Assembly (NCBI RefSeq): GCF_012933555.1
Contig: NZ_JABBPK010000001.1
Coordinates: 3,636,001-3,700,000, forward strand
Direction: 5' to 3'
Length of the DNA: 64,000 nt
Source of the DNA: Niallia alba
Lineage (GTDB): Bacteria > Bacillota > Bacilli > Bacillales > Cytobacillaceae
The notes beneath the pieces are model-generated. The model did not search any database. It saw only the letters and a list, made by a program, of their open reading frames with translations, and was not told the DNA's origin. Made by a program: the position numbers and the translations under genes. Each line of letters begins with the position of its first letter. Within the stretch, counting starts at the first letter, position 1. Positions 27,512 through 38,954 of this stretch are shown in pieces.

Positions 27512-29272
27512 TTAAAGTACGCTAGCATGTCCGCTATAAACATAGCCGCTACGAGAATCAACTGTAATATCTAATCCATCTTTTAAGATGTTTGTTGCAT
27601 TTTCTACTCCTACGATAACAGGAATTCCAATATTTAAACCTACAACAGCCGCATGGCTTGTTAAGCCACCCTCTTCAACAATTAATGCACTACATTTTTC
27701 TAATGCAGGCACCATATCACGATCCGTTGCATTTGTTACAAGAATTGAACCAGAATTAACTTTATCTAAAGCTTCTTTTGCACTTGTCGCAATTACAGCT
27801 TTACCGAATGCAGTTTTACGGCCAATTCCTTGTCCTTTAGCAAGAACATCTCCAATTACATGAATTTTCATGATGTTTGTTGTACCAGTTTCACCAACAG
27901 GAAGGCCAGCTGTAATCACTACTAAATCTCCATGAGTTACGATAGAGCTGTTAACACCTTCTTGAACAGCTACATCAAGCATTTCATCTGTTGATTCTGA
28001 TTTTTGGCTTAGACGTGGGTATACTCCCCAAACTAGTGCTAATTGTCTTTGAATTCTTGCATCATAAGTTACAGCAACAATTGGAGCTTCTGGACGATAT
28101 TTAGAAATCATTCTTGCAGTATGGCCACTACCAGTTGGTGTAATTACCGCTTTTACTTCTAAATTCAATGCTGTATGAGCAACAGATTGTCCGATTGAAT
28201 CAGTAATAGAATGCTCAGAATCTCTGCTGCGTTTAGATAAAATTTCTTTGTAATTTAAAGCTTCTTCTGCTCTTGAAGCAATATTGTTCATTGTTTGTAC
28301 AGCTTCTACTGGATAAGATCCTGCTGCTGTTTCTCCTGAAAGCATAATTGCATCCGTTCCATCAAAGATCGCATTTGCTACGTCACTTGCCTCTGCACGA
28401 GTAGGACGTGGGTTACGTTGCATAGAATCTAGCATTTGTGTTGCAGTAATAACTGGTTTACCTAAAGTATTACATTTTTTAATTAATAATTTTTGTACTA
28501 ATGGTACTTCTTCAGCAGGAATTTCAACCCCTAAATCACCACGGGCAACCATTAATCCATCAGAAACTTCAAGAATTTCATCAATATTATCCACACCTTC
28601 TTGGTTTTCAATCTTAGGAATAATATGGATATGAGATGCATTATTATCTTCTAATAATTGCTTAATTTCTAAAACATCAGATGCACGTCGTACGAAAGAT
28701 GCAGCAATAAAATCAATTCCTTGTTCAATACCAAAACGGATATCATTTGCATCTTTTTCTGTCATACCAGGAAGCTTTACAGCTACTCCAGGAACGTTTA
28801 CCCCTTTTTTATTTTTTAATGTTCCTGAATTTAAAATTTTTGTATGTATTTCCCCAGCTGCTTTATCTACTTTTGTTACTTCAAGACCAATTAAGCCATC
28901 ATCAAGTAGAATTTTACTACCAGCTTCCACATCATCAATTAAGCCTTCATAAGTAACAGAGAATTTTTCTGTTGTACCTTCTACTTCTGTCATAGAAACG
29001 ATGATATCATTACCAGAAACTAGTTCGATAGCACCATCTTTCATATTGTTTGTTCTGATTTCAGGACCTTTTGTATCTAAAAGAATCGCAATATTGTTAC
29101 CAGTAATTTCTGCTGCTTCACGAATATTTTTTATTCTAGCACCATGCTCTTCGAAATCGCCATGAGAAAAGTTAAGGCGAGCAACATTCATTCCAGCTTC
29201 CATTAATTGCGTTAATTTTTCTACACTTTCACTTGCAGGTCCAATAGTACATACAATCTTCGTTTTACGCAT
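27512..29272 (-). CDS. pyk: Pyruvate kinase
   Basis: A 586-residue glycolytic enzyme (PEP + ADP to pyruvate + ATP). It has the N-terminal barrel with [17 protein letters not shown] and [12 protein letters not shown], an allosteric C domain ([13 protein letters not shown]), and the extra C-terminal PEP-utiliser-like domain of Bacillus enzymes with LTSHAAVVG. Length equals B. subtilis Pyk (585). It is cotranscribed with pfkA upstream, the standard order. Confidence 0.97.
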   Translation of the reverse strand: MRKTKIVCTIGPASESVEKLTQLMEAGMNVARLNFSHGDFEEHGARIKNIREAAEITGNNIAILLDTKGPEIRTNNMKDGAIELVSGNDIIVSMTEVEGTTEKFSVTYEGLIDDVEAGSKILLDDGLIGLEVTKVDKAAGEIHTKILNSGTLKNKKGVNVPGVAVKLPGMTEKDANDIRFGIEQGIDFIAASFVRRASDVLEIKQLLEDNNASHIHIIPKIENQEGVDNIDEILEVSDGLMVARGDLGVEIPAEEVPLVQKLLIKKCNTLGKPVITATQMLDSMQRNPRPTRAEASDVANAIFDGTDAIMLSGETAAGSYPVEAVQTMNNIASRAEEALNYKEILSKRSRDSEHSITDSIGQSVAHTALNLEVKAVITPTGSGHTARMISKYRPEAPIVAVTYDARIQRQLALVWGVYPRLSQKSESTDEMLDVAVQEGVNSSIVTHGDLVVITAGLPVGETGTTNIMKIHVIGDVLAKGQGIGRKTAFGKAVIATSAKEALDKVNSGSILVTNATDRDMVPALEKCSALIVEEGGLTSHAAVVGLNIGIPVIVGVENATNILKDGLDITVDSRSGYVYSGHASVL

Positions 29273-29324
29273 TCAAAATAACCTCCGATAATATTAGTAA
29301 AAAAATAATTACTTAACAGCATTT

Positions 29325-29380
29325 TAGGAATTTATGCGTTATCTCTGTCATAACATGTATTAGATAATCATAAATTCCTA
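29325..29380. promoter_or_regulatory. Intercistronic stem-loop between pfkA and pyk
   Basis: TAGGAATTTATG and CATAAATTCCTA form a perfect 12-bp stem, with an inner TTATCT/AGATAA pairing. No T-run follows directly, so mRNA processing or stability is more likely than termination. Confidence 0.5.
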
Positions 29381-29388
29381 CTGTTTTA

Positions 29389-30372
<984 letters not shown>

Positions 30373-30412
30373 TCATTAACAAATAAATTATGTAGCACAA
30401 CATACATATACT

Positions 30413-30440
30413 ATTATATAACAAAATAGCTGTCTGCAAC
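30413..30440 (-). promoter_or_regulatory. Candidate pfkA promoter; rest of the 570-base gap is featureless AT-rich DNA
   Basis: On the minus strand TTGCAG and TATAAT (30413-30418) are 15 bases apart, shorter than ideal. Apart from this and the accA terminator, I see no further structure in 30355-30924. Confidence 0.35.
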
Positions 30441-30864
30441 ATATTTCACAAAATTTACATATATATAATCTATGTAATGCTAACTTTTGTAAATTAATCA
30501 AGAAATTGCTTTTTCTCTATTAATTCGAATTCTATTTATCCAATTATCCATTAAACAATTCTACCATATCATGAAGAATCGCGTATCTCAACTTAATATG
30601 ACAAAAAAATAAAAGACGGAATAATCAGCAAATTGCAAACGTTTTATAATCTCTCGTTTTGTAGCTATTTCCCGATATTTAAAACTTTAAACATTAAATT
30701 GAAATACTTAACAGAAGAAAGTTAAGCTTTTTATAATATGTTCCATACACTATTTTTTATGTAAATTTCCATAAATCCTCTGCAAAAATACATTTTTACC
30801 TTCTTAGAGCTTTTTATACTCGTCTATATACAAAGATAAAAAATATTTTTTCCTATTTCACTCA

Positions 30865-30898
30865 AAAAACTGTAGACAAGTGAGATTGTCTACAGTTT
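30865..30898 (-). terminator. Terminator of accD-accA
   Basis: A perfect 13-bp stem AAACTGTAGACAA / TTGTCTACAGTTT with a 6-base loop is followed by TTT on the minus strand, 27 bases after the accA stop. Confidence 0.88.
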
Positions 30899-30924
30899 AA
30901 AATCTTTTATTAAGCTAGATATTA

Positions 30925-31878
30925 TTAATGATTTAAATAAGATCCCATATTTTTAAACTTAGCATAGCGATGATTCACAAGTTCTTCCTTAGTCATCCCT
31001 GTCAATTCTTTTAAGGATGAATATAAAACTTCGTCAATTTGCTCCGCTTGTTCTTTTATATCATGGTGGGCTCCACCTTTCACTTCTCTAATAATCGAAT
31101 CAATAATACCCAATTTCCTTAAGTCTGGAGCCGTAATCTTCATTTTTTCAGCAGCCTGTTTCGCCTGACCAGCATCTTTCCATAAGATAGATGCCGCTCC
31201 TTCTGGAGTGATTACTGAATAGGTGGAATTCTCAAGCATATGGATATGGTTACCTACACCAAGAGCTAAAGCTCCGCCACTACCACCTTCCCCAATTACG
31301 ATACAGACAATTGGGACTTGCATAGATGCCATTTCAAATAAATTTTTGGCAATAGCTTCACTTTGTCCTCTTTCTTCTGCAGCTTTACCAGGGTATGCAC
31401 CTTTTGTATCAATGAAGCATATGATTGGACGGTTAAACTTGTCTGCTTGCTTCATTAAGCGAAGGGCTTTGCGATATCCTTCTGGATGTGGCATTCCAAA
31501 ATTCCTGCGAATATTCTCCTTTGTATCTTTCCCTCTTTGGTGACCAACAATTGTTACTGGCAAACCTTTATATTTTGCAATACCACCTACGATTGCCTCA
31601 TCATCTCCAAAACCTCTATCTCCATGCAATTCGATAAAATCGGTGAATAAATGAGAAATGTAATCAAGTGTCGTTGGTCTATTTGGGTGTCTAGCAATTT
31701 GAACCCTATCCCAAGGTTTCATATTATCATAGACATCTTTTTCAAGCTTTTTTAAGCGAATTTCCAATTTTTCAATCTCTGTACTCAAATCAACATTTGC
31801 ATTTTCAGAGAAGTTTTTTAATTCTTGGATTTTATCTTTTAATTCATTAATCGGCTTATCAAAATCTAATCCTACCAC
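30925..31878 (-). CDS. accA: Acetyl-CoA carboxylase carboxyltransferase subunit alpha
   Basis: A 317-residue subunit that transfers carboxyl from biotin to acetyl-CoA for fatty acid synthesis. Family blocks: [52 protein letters not shown] and [15 protein letters not shown] with the oxyanion glycines. The GTG start at 31878 overlaps the accD stop by seven bases, so translation is coupled and the 1:1 stoichiometry is kept. Confidence 0.97.
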   Translation of the reverse strand: MVGLDFDKPINELKDKIQELKNFSENANVDLSTEIEKLEIRLKKLEKDVYDNMKPWDRVQIARHPNRPTTLDYISHLFTDFIELHGDRGFGDDEAIVGGIAKYKGLPVTIVGHQRGKDTKENIRRNFGMPHPEGYRKALRLMKQADKFNRPIICFIDTKGAYPGKAAEERGQSEAIAKNLFEMASMQVPIVCIVIGEGGSGGALALGVGNHIHMLENSTYSVITPEGAASILWKDAGQAKQAAEKMKITAPDLRKLGIIDSIIREVKGGAHHDIKEQAEQIDEVLYSSLKELTGMTKEELVNHRYAKFKNMGSYLNH

Positions 31879-32741
31879 TCTAATTCACCACCAGTTTGAT
31901 GCATTTCAAGGACTAAGCTAAGTTTATCTTTTAATTCTAACCTAGGTATTACTGCATCTAGTTGACCATGTTTTAGCAAAAACTCTGCCGTTTGGAAGTC
32001 TTTAGGAAGCTCTTCACCAATTGTTTGTTCAATAATCCGACGTCCAGCAAAACCAATTAATGCGCCTGGTTCAGCAAAATTGTAATCCCCAAGTGAAGCG
32101 AAGCTTGCAGAGACTCCCCCTGTTGTAGGATGGGTCATAATCGTAATATATAATCCGCCATTATCACTAAATCGTTTTAATGCAGTACTTGTTTTAGCCA
32201 TTTGCATAAGACTTAGAACGCCTTCCTGCATTCTTGCTCCACCAGAAGCCGTAAAAATAATAAATGGTACGGAAAGCTCATCTGCTTTTTCTATAGCAAG
32301 GGTTATTTTTTCCCCAACCACTGATCCCATACTTCCCATTCGGAAAGAAGAATCCATTACAGCTATTACTACTTTCATTCCATTTATTTCGCCCGTACCA
32401 GTAACTACTGCTTCGTTCATATTTGTTTTCTGAATATCTCCTGCGATTTTATCTTCATAACCAGGAAATTGTAAAGGATTACCTGTTTTCATATCCGCAT
32501 TTAACTCAACAAAGGTTGCTTCGTCTAGGATACTATTCATTCTTTCATAAGCTTTCATTGGCAGATGATAACCACAGTTTAGACAAACCTTATGATTCTT
32601 CTGTAATTCACGTGTATACATTATTTTCTTACAATTAGAACACTTTGTCATAATACCTTCTGGCACTTCATTTTTTGATAATTCTGAAGGCAGTGTTGCA
32701 TATTTAAGCTTTTTTGATTTCGAAAATATTCCCTTAATCAA
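31872..32741 (-). CDS. accD: Acetyl-CoA carboxylase carboxyltransferase subunit beta
   Basis: A 289-residue partner of AccA. It has the N-terminal Cys4 zinc ribbon (CSNCKK...CLNCGYH, residues about 34-56) that binds RNA and DNA in this family, and the crotonase-fold core with [12 protein letters not shown] and [12 protein letters not shown]. The GAGGTTT ribosome site precedes the start. In B. subtilis malic enzyme (ytsJ) lies upstream; here only the FadR-type regulator does. Confidence 0.97.
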   Translation of the reverse strand: MIKGIFSKSKKLKYATLPSELSKNEVPEGIMTKCSNCKKIMYTRELQKNHKVCLNCGYHLPMKAYERMNSILDEATFVELNADMKTGNPLQFPGYEDKIAGDIQKTNMNEAVVTGTGEINGMKVVIAVMDSSFRMGSMGSVVGEKITLAIEKADELSVPFIIFTASGGARMQEGVLSLMQMAKTSTALKRFSDNGGLYITIMTHPTTGGVSASFASLGDYNFAEPGALIGFAGRRIIEQTIGEELPKDFQTAEFLLKHGQLDAVIPRLELKDKLSLVLEMHQTGGELEW

Positions 32742-32810
32742 TATGGAAACCTCCCCATAAGTAACAATTTAAATTTGAATCGGATTCCTGTCATTTCCAT
32801 GCACCAATAT

Positions 32811-33443
32811 TCATTTAAAGTTATTGTAATGACTAAACACACTCCATAATTGCATTTGATCCTTCCGATCTAATGAATCTAAAAGAAGGAGGTAATCCTC
32901 TCGCTTCCATTCTTTCGCAGGAATTGTTAACGAGTGATAATAGTCATTCAAAATCGTCCATAAACGATGAACCAAGAAATTATCAGCGATTTTAATTAGT
33001 TGAAAAAAAAATTCGCTCTCTGATATTGCTTGTTCTTTCACCCAATGTTTTAAATGTTCGATTTCATCTTGTGTTATTTTTTCCATTGCAATATAAAGAG
33101 CATTTAATTGAATATAATTCTTCGTCTCCAAAACGTCTTGCTTTGCTTTATCATTCTGCAATATAAACGTACTGATCAATTCTACTAATTTATGACCTTG
33201 AAAATCGCGAAGAAAGGTACCTTCTCCTTTTCTCGTTTCAATAAGCCCTAAAAGCTCTAATGCCCTTAAAGCTTCTCTAATTGAAGATCTTCCTGCTCGA
33301 AGGGTTTCGCTTAATACCCGTTCAGATGGAAGCTTGTCCCCTGGCTTTAGGCCATTTTGATCAATCATTTCTCGTAAATGATTCACGATATCCACATATA
33401 ACTTGGATTCCTTTGAAGATGATTCATTCACCTTATGTCTCAC
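32811..33443 (-). CDS. GntR family transcriptional regulator, FadR subfamily
   Basis: A 210-residue protein with a winged helix (residues about 15-80; LPSERVLSETLRAGRSSIREALRALELLG) and a short helical FCD-like ligand domain. Its place before accD-accA suggests a link to fatty acid or organic acid metabolism, but the ligand is not known. The start is GTG 33443 after AGAAAGAAG. The FCD half lacks obvious conserved metal-binding histidines, so the sensor may be divergent. Confidence 0.82.
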   Translation of the reverse strand: MRHKVNESSSKESKLYVDIVNHLREMIDQNGLKPGDKLPSERVLSETLRAGRSSIREALRALELLGLIETRKGEGTFLRDFQGHKLVELISTFILQNDKAKQDVLETKNYIQLNALYIAMEKITQDEIEHLKHWVKEQAISESEFFFQLIKIADNFLVHRLWTILNDYYHSLTIPAKEWKREDYLLLLDSLDRKDQMQLWSVFSHYNNFK

Positions 33444-33485
33444 TCACTTCTTTCTTGCCTTTTTTAGACAACGTTTTTTAAAAAT

Positions 33486-33599
33486 GGTTGTCTTCTTAAA
33501 GTTTGTTGTTAGTAACCCGCAGCCTGAATTCAGGCTGCTAAGTGTTTCAATACATTAAGTTTCCCTATTCAAAAAACAACATTCTTTTAGAAAACAGCC
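33486..33599. repeat. R3-type dispersed repeat
   Basis: Arms TGTCTTCTTAAAGTTTGTTGTT and AACAACATTCTTTTAGAAAACAGCC enclose CAGCCTGAATTCAGGCTG, a 17-base near-palindrome formed by a core deletion. Confidence 0.68.
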
Positions 33600-33710
33600 G
33601 ATAAAATAAATAAAGTATAAGTACAAAATAATCCAATCCAATCATTCTGCTAAGTGGTCTGACCAGTTAGCTTATTAAACAATATAACAACTTTTTAAAG
33701 TTGTAAAGTT

Positions 33711-36700
33711 TTATCCAGTAAGGATAACTTGATCAGCACCTAGTAAAGCCGATAATTCAGCCATACATTCCTTACTTGGAGAAATTTTATATTCTTCGTT
33801 TAAAACGATGCTTTTTCCTGTTTCTTCATAATGAATAATAACCGGAGTAGTTCCCGGGAATTTTCTCATAACCGAGAGGAGTTCCATTTTCTGATTAACC
33901 ATATGTTTCTCATTCATAACTTTAATAAACAACTTATGCTCTTTATTAGGAAGTGATTGGACAATTGTCTCCATCGATTCAGCTATTTGAATAACAAATT
34001 GTTTATTTGCATTTCTTTCTTCACATTTTCCTTCCAAATAAATCATTTCTCCTGAGATAAGCAAGCTTTGATATTTCTTAAAAACCGTTGGAAAAATAAC
34101 CCCTTGAATGTCTCCGCTTTGGTCACTTAACTGGATAAAAGCCATAGGCTCCCCTTTTTTTGTCCGAATAACATTTAATTCTGTTATATACACAATACTT
34201 TTATGTTTCTTCCCTAGCTCCATTTCAATGATTGGAGTTGTTTGTAAAGTAGTCTGATACTGCTTATAGATAGACACTGGGTGATCTGACAAATAAAATC
34301 CCAATGCTTCTTTTTCTAAAGCTAACTTATCTTCTATTTTGAGTGGTTCTACTTCCACATATTTTGGTTTAAAAAAGAAATCATCCTCACTAAATAAATC
34401 ATTTTGCTCCTCATCCTCTGGATGGACTAATTGTGCATGTTGTATTGCTACATCAATGGACGCCAGCAAAGTAGCACGATCCACACCAAATTCATCAAAA
34501 CTTCCTGAATAAACAAGCATTTCCATTACTCTTCTGTTAATTGTTCTTGGAGAAACACGAATACAAAAATCAAATAAATCGTCAAATTTTTTCTGACTTC
34601 TTACCTTTAGAATTTCTCTCATTACATTTCCGCCAATACCTTTAATACCCGCTAAGCTATAACGAATTTTATTTTTTTCCACGCGGAAAAAGTAATTACT
34701 CTGATTAATAGAAGGCGGAGACAATTCAATATTCATCTGTTTTAATTCTTGAATATACTGAAGTATTTTTCCTGTGTTTCCAAGGGACGATGTCAATAAT
34801 GCAGCCATAAAATACAATGGATAGTTTGCCTTTAAATAAGCAAGCTGATAAGCAATCATGCTATATGCCACTGCATGGCTTCTATTAAAACCATAGTTGG
34901 CAAATCGCACAATTAACTCATATATTTCATTCGCTGTTTTTTCGTGATATCCTTTTCTTTTGGCACCTTTTACGAAATGAACTTTTTCTTTTTCTAGAAT
35001 ATCTTTTTGTTTCTTGCTCACAGCTCTTCTCAAAAGATCTGCCTCTCCTAGTGAAAAACCAGCCATTTTCGAAGCAATTTGCATAATTTGCTCTTGATAA
35101 ACGATAACTCCATATGTGTTGCTTAATATTTCTTCTAAATCAGGATGATAATAGTTAATCAACTCTTTACCATGTTTTCTATTAATGTAATGAGGAATAT
35201 TCTCCATAGGTCCTGGACGGTAAAGCGCATTAACGGCTACAATATCTTCAAAATCAGTAGGCTGTAACCTTTTTAATACATTGCGCATCCCTTCCGACTC
35301 TAATTGAAAAATCCCTGTTGTCTCTCCCCTACTCAAAAGCTTGAATACAGCTGGATCATCGATCGGTATTTTTCTTATATCTATCCTTTTCTTTGTCGCT
35401 TTGTATAGCATATCAAGAATTGATTCAATGAAAGAAAGATTTCTTAAACCAAGAAAATCCATTTTTAATAAACCAAGTTCCTCTAAGTATTCCATACTAT
35501 ATTGTGTTAAGTAAATGTCGTCATGACCACCTTGAATCGGAATAATGTCAACAAGTGGCTGTTGACTTAGAACTACGCCAGCAGCATGTGTTGATGTATG
35601 CCTTGGAAGGCCTTCAATTTTACAAGCGGTATCAAATAGTTTTTTATTACGAGGAGATGATGTAACAAATTGTTGCAAACGTATTGATTCTTGATAGCTT
35701 TGTTTAAGATTGATTCCTAGTTTGGATGGAATCATCCTTGAAAGTTCATCTAGCTCTTTTACAGATAAGCCAAACGCTCGGCCGACATCTCGCAAGGCAG
35801 CTTTAGCAGCCAGCGTACCAAATGTAATAATTTGTGCAACGTGAAGCTCCCCATATTTATTTTTCACATATGAAATAACTTTGTCTCTCTTATTATCCGG
35901 AAAATCAATATCGATATCTGGCATTGAAATTCTCTCTGGATTTAAAAATCTTTCAAAAAGCAATTGATACTTAATAGGGTCTACGTCTGTAATATGTAAA
36001 ACATAGGCAACAATTGACCCAGCAGCAGATCCTCTTCCAGGACCAGTTAAAACACCATTTTCCCGTGCGAACTTCATAAAATCCCAAACAATTAAGAAAT
36101 AGTCACTGTAATTCATTTTCCCAATGATTTCAAGCTCGTATTCTAAACGCGCTTTATGTTCATTAGAAGGGACAGGATATCTCTCATATAACCCAGCAAT
36201 ACATAATTCTTTCAAATAACTTTGTGCATTTTTGTCCGCAGGAACAGTATATTTAGGCAATGTTGCAAGCATGCCCTCCATTTCGATTTGACATACTTCT
36301 CCCACTTGCCACGTATTCTCCAAAATATCTGGCAGATCATTAAATAACGCGAGCATTTCTTCTCTATTTTTTAAATAATGCTGATCAGAATGCCATTCAT
36401 TTTGCTCAATATCTGATAGCTTCTCACCGTTTTTTATTGCGATTAAGCATTCATATGCAAAATGATCCTCTTGCTCAAGGTACATAACATTATTGGTTGC
36501 TACCATCTTGACTTCTTCTTGGATAGCCAATTGTCTTAATTGTTCATTTAAACTATCTTCCAAAGAAAGGCCGTGTCTTTGCATAGATAAGAAGAAGTGT
36601 CCTTGTTCAAATATGGACTTCCATAATAATAAAGTATCTTGGGCTGATTCCTTGTTACCATTCAAAAGATATTGTTCTATCTCACCTTCCCATCCAGGTG

Positions 36701-37073
36701 AGATAGCTATCAAGCCTTTTGCATAGTGCTTTAACCATTTTACGGGAATTCCTTGTGGATTTTTCGTTTGAATAGCACTTGTTATTTTCAATAAATTTTT
36801 AAATCCAAGGGTATTTCTAGCTAATAGAACTAATGGATAGGCTTTTTCCCCTTCCCATTCACTTATTACATCTACTGTTAGTCCAATAATCGGTTTTATT
36901 CCTTGCCGCAACGATTCTTTATAAAAAGAGGCTGCCCCATACATTACATTACGATCCGTTAAAGCAATAGAACGATAGCCCTGCTTTTTGGCATTGCTGA
37001 CTAGCTCTTTAATGGAAAGAGTACTAGATAAAAGGCTATATGCACTAGAAACCTGAAGATGTACAAAAGACAT
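33711..37073 (-). CDS. dnaE: DNA polymerase III subunit alpha, DnaE type
   Basis: A 1120-residue replicative polymerase used with PolC in Bacillus, mainly for lagging-strand primer extension. Domain order: PHP (1-270), palm/finger Pol3 region with PDIDIDFPD and the GPGRGSAAGS loop, a helix-hairpin-helix (about 830-880) and a C-terminal OB fold (IVYITELNVIRTKKGEPMAFIQL). The PHP metal site is degenerate: VHLQVSSAYSLL lacks the histidines of proofreading forms, as expected for DnaE3-type enzymes. ATG 37073 follows GTGGTGA; the upstream ATG at 37091 is less well placed. Confidence 0.96.
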   Translation of the reverse strand: MSFVHLQVSSAYSLLSSTLSIKELVSNAKKQGYRSIALTDRNVMYGAASFYKESLRQGIKPIIGLTVDVISEWEGEKAYPLVLLARNTLGFKNLLKITSAIQTKNPQGIPVKWLKHYAKGLIAISPGWEGEIEQYLLNGNKESAQDTLLLWKSIFEQGHFFLSMQRHGLSLEDSLNEQLRQLAIQEEVKMVATNNVMYLEQEDHFAYECLIAIKNGEKLSDIEQNEWHSDQHYLKNREEMLALFNDLPDILENTWQVGEVCQIEMEGMLATLPKYTVPADKNAQSYLKELCIAGLYERYPVPSNEHKARLEYELEIIGKMNYSDYFLIVWDFMKFARENGVLTGPGRGSAAGSIVAYVLHITDVDPIKYQLLFERFLNPERISMPDIDIDFPDNKRDKVISYVKNKYGELHVAQIITFGTLAAKAALRDVGRAFGLSVKELDELSRMIPSKLGINLKQSYQESIRLQQFVTSSPRNKKLFDTACKIEGLPRHTSTHAAGVVLSQQPLVDIIPIQGGHDDIYLTQYSMEYLEELGLLKMDFLGLRNLSFIESILDMLYKATKKRIDIRKIPIDDPAVFKLLSRGETTGIFQLESEGMRNVLKRLQPTDFEDIVAVNALYRPGPMENIPHYINRKHGKELINYYHPDLEEILSNTYGVIVYQEQIMQIASKMAGFSLGEADLLRRAVSKKQKDILEKEKVHFVKGAKRKGYHEKTANEIYELIVRFANYGFNRSHAVAYSMIAYQLAYLKANYPLYFMAALLTSSLGNTGKILQYIQELKQMNIELSPPSINQSNYFFRVEKNKIRYSLAGIKGIGGNVMREILKVRSQKKFDDLFDFCIRVSPRTINRRVMEMLVYSGSFDEFGVDRATLLASIDVAIQHAQLVHPEDEEQNDLFSEDDFFFKPKYVEVEPLKIEDKLALEKEALGFYLSDHPVSIYKQYQTTLQTTPIIEMELGKKHKSIVYITELNVIRTKKGEPMAFIQLSDQSGDIQGVIFPTVFKKYQSLLISGEMIYLEGKCEERNANKQFVIQIAESMETIVQSLPNKEHKLFIKVMNEKHMVNQKMELLSVMRKFPGTTPVIIHYEETGKSIVLNEEYKISPSKECMAELSALLGADQVILTG

Positions 37074-37134
37074 AAATTCACCACTTTTCATGAAAATTTT
37101 TTAATTTTCTCCTATGTACAGGAGAGTATGTAAA

Positions 37135-37638
37135 AAGAGGCTGGACATAAGTATTCCAACTAAATATAAATCCGAACCATTATACGTAGATGCTGATAAA
37201 GTAAAACTTCCATCAGTGGGGTTTTCCTTCATCCCCCACTGATGGTTAGTTGAACCAATCGGACCTTTACGGACAGTTGATCTCCCACCTCTCTTCCTCG
37301 TATTCTCATAAGCTTACGGTTGAGTCTTACTGTCCGTTAAGAGTGGGATAAAACTTCCGTATAATGGTTTGGGTTTTTTTATTAATTTTAAGAAAGAAGA
37401 TTTGTGGTTATTACCCGAAGACTGAATACACTTCGCTTTCCACGGGGCGAGCGTCAAGCCTCATTCCTGCGGGGTCTCGGACTTTCTCGCAACTCCCATC
37501 TACGTGTATTCAGTCTGCTCCGTCTTTCATCCTAATTATAGTTTCTTTTGAAAAGAGTTAGGAAACTTATTGTTATCGCTACTAAATGAGAAATTGTTCG
37601 TCTTTACCTATTATATATTTTGCTTCGTCCCATCCTCA
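37135..37638 (+). repeat. R1 long dispersed repeat, interrupted by an R2 copy
   Basis: It has ends AGAGGCTGGACATAA and CGTCCCATCCTC, a first hairpin CCATTATACG / CGTATAATGG split by the R2 copy, and the core CTGAATACACTTCG / ACGTGTATTCAGTCTGC. It fills the gap before ytrH. Confidence 0.85.
37195..37352 (+). repeat. R2 structured repeat nested in R1
   Basis: It runs from GATAAAGTAAAACTTCCATCAG to CCGTTAAGAGTGGGATAAA. The stem CCATCAGTGGGG / CCCCCACTGATGG and the pair ACGGACAGT / ACTGTCCGT are perfect. GATAAA is present at both ends. Confidence 0.85.
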
Positions 37639-37913
37639 TCAATCTTTCTTACATAAAGCTTAGTTACCACTATAAAGGTAACTTACTTTTTAGAAAGCAA
37701 TAATTCTTTCCGTTCTCCTTGACCTTTCTAAAAAAAACCTTTTTCCTTTCATTATAGATGTTCAGCGCAAAAAAAGAAAATATGTTCTCTTTATTAGTCG
37801 TTAGTTACGAAAGAAGATATTATCTTTTTTCAAAACTTATGAAGAATCGTCTTTAAAATCATTCATAAAAGCTATAGATTGTCCATAGTAATAAGAATAG
37901 AAAGTTTACTAGA

Positions 37914-37934
37914 GTCCGTTAAGAGTGGGATAAA
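37914..37934 (+). repeat. R2 remnant (right end only)
   Basis: TCCGTTAAGAGTGGGATAAA is identical to the right end of complete R2 copies; no left part is present. Confidence 0.6.
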
Positions 37935-37966
37935 AACCAAACCAAAAAAGTTAGAGAGGTTAACGT

Positions 37967-38299
37967 ATGAATCAACAACCATTCTTCCCTACCTTCATCG
38001 AAAGCTACTTTATCGCATTAGGGGTTATATTAGGAGGTGCACTTTTAGGAGGGCTCGCTGCTTTCCTAACAGGAAAACCCCTCCTCACAGAAATCATTCG
38101 TATTTCCGGTATCATAAAAATTTGGGCAATTGTCACTGCAATTGGTGGTACTTTTGATGCGATTGATACGATTGAAAAAGGAATCTATGATGCTGGAACT
38201 AAAGACTTATTCAAACAGATTTTATTAATTGTATCAGCTTTTGGGGGAGCACATACTGGAATAACCATTATTAAATGGATCACACAGGAGTACATTTAA
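37967..38299 (+). CDS. ytrH: Sporulation membrane protein YtrH
   Basis: A 110-residue hydrophobic protein with three likely membrane segments (GVILGGALLGGLAAF, IWAIVTAIGG, LIVSAFGGAHTGITII). In B. subtilis ytrH and ytrI are sigma-E genes needed for full spore resistance. It starts after GAGAGG and abuts ytrI without a gap, opposite in strand to dnaE and nrnA as in B. subtilis. Confidence 0.88.
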   Translation: MNQQPFFPTFIESYFIALGVILGGALLGGLAAFLTGKPLLTEIIRISGIIKIWAIVTAIGGTFDAIDTIEKGIYDAGTKDLFKQILLIVSAFGGAHTGITIIKWITQEYI

Positions 38300-38809
38300 A
38301 TGAGAATTCCACCATATTATAAAAATCGGGCAGTACAACGCTTTTTTGCCGGGATGGTCATCGGCGGGGTAATCAGTTGGTGTATTTTTGTCTTTATTTT
38401 TGGCGTATGGCAGGAAAGATATAGTTCAGAAATTAAAACACAGAAAGCTACCATTGAAGATTTAGAAAGAGAGAAGAAGATTTGGCAGGAAGAATTTGCT
38501 GCTCAAAATAAAACAACAGAAGAAAAGCTGACAGTTGAAAATATCGTTGTAAAAATAAACAATACAGATAAAGAAAAATACGATATCAAACCCTTTAATG
38601 CACTCGAAATGGAAGATGCAATTAAAGAAGACTTATCCACCATTATTGCTAAAGACCTTGATATGGTATATAAAAGTCGTGCACTACTAAAAAAATCAAT
38701 CGAAAACAAGGTTGTTGTCTCCGATAAAAAACGTTACAAATTTAAGGTGACAGAGTTAATTATCTATACAACTGTTCATGTCGAATTAAGTGTAACCTTT
38801 GGGGATTAG
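38300..38809 (+). CDS. ytrI: Sporulation membrane protein YtrI
   Basis: A 169-residue protein with one N-terminal membrane helix (about 18-38), then a coiled coil (TQKATIEDLEREKKIWQEEF) and an extracytoplasmic alpha/beta domain. Its start follows the ytrH stop immediately, indicating coupling. Its TAG stop touches the left border of an R2 repeat. Confidence 0.86.
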   Translation: MRIPPYYKNRAVQRFFAGMVIGGVISWCIFVFIFGVWQERYSSEIKTQKATIEDLEREKKIWQEEFAAQNKTTEEKLTVENIVVKINNTDKEKYDIKPFNALEMEDAIKEDLSTIIAKDLDMVYKSRALLKKSIENKVVVSDKKRYKFKVTELIIYTTVHVELSVTFGD

Positions 38810-38934
38810 ATAAAGAAAACTAACGATCAGCTGGTGTTTTCCTCATGCTCCACTAATCGTTAGTTGAACTTATCAAATTATCCCCACCTAGCCTTGATTT
38901 TCTACAGCTTAATGTGAGAAGAGAGTGGGATAAA
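38809..38934 (+). repeat. R2 structured repeat, shortened
   Basis: From GATAAAGAAAACTAACGATCAG to GAGAGTGGGATAAA, with internal CTAATCGTTAGTTGAACTTATC. The first stem here is AACGATCAG/CTAATCGTT, a changed but still pairing version. GATAAA is at both ends. Confidence 0.8.
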
Positions 38935-38954
38935 TGAGTAACACCTTTTCTCCT

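Noticed and set aside
37135-37638. CRISPR array or tandem repeat
   Set aside because: The repeats are dispersed singles with internal palindromes, not regularly spaced short repeats with spacers.
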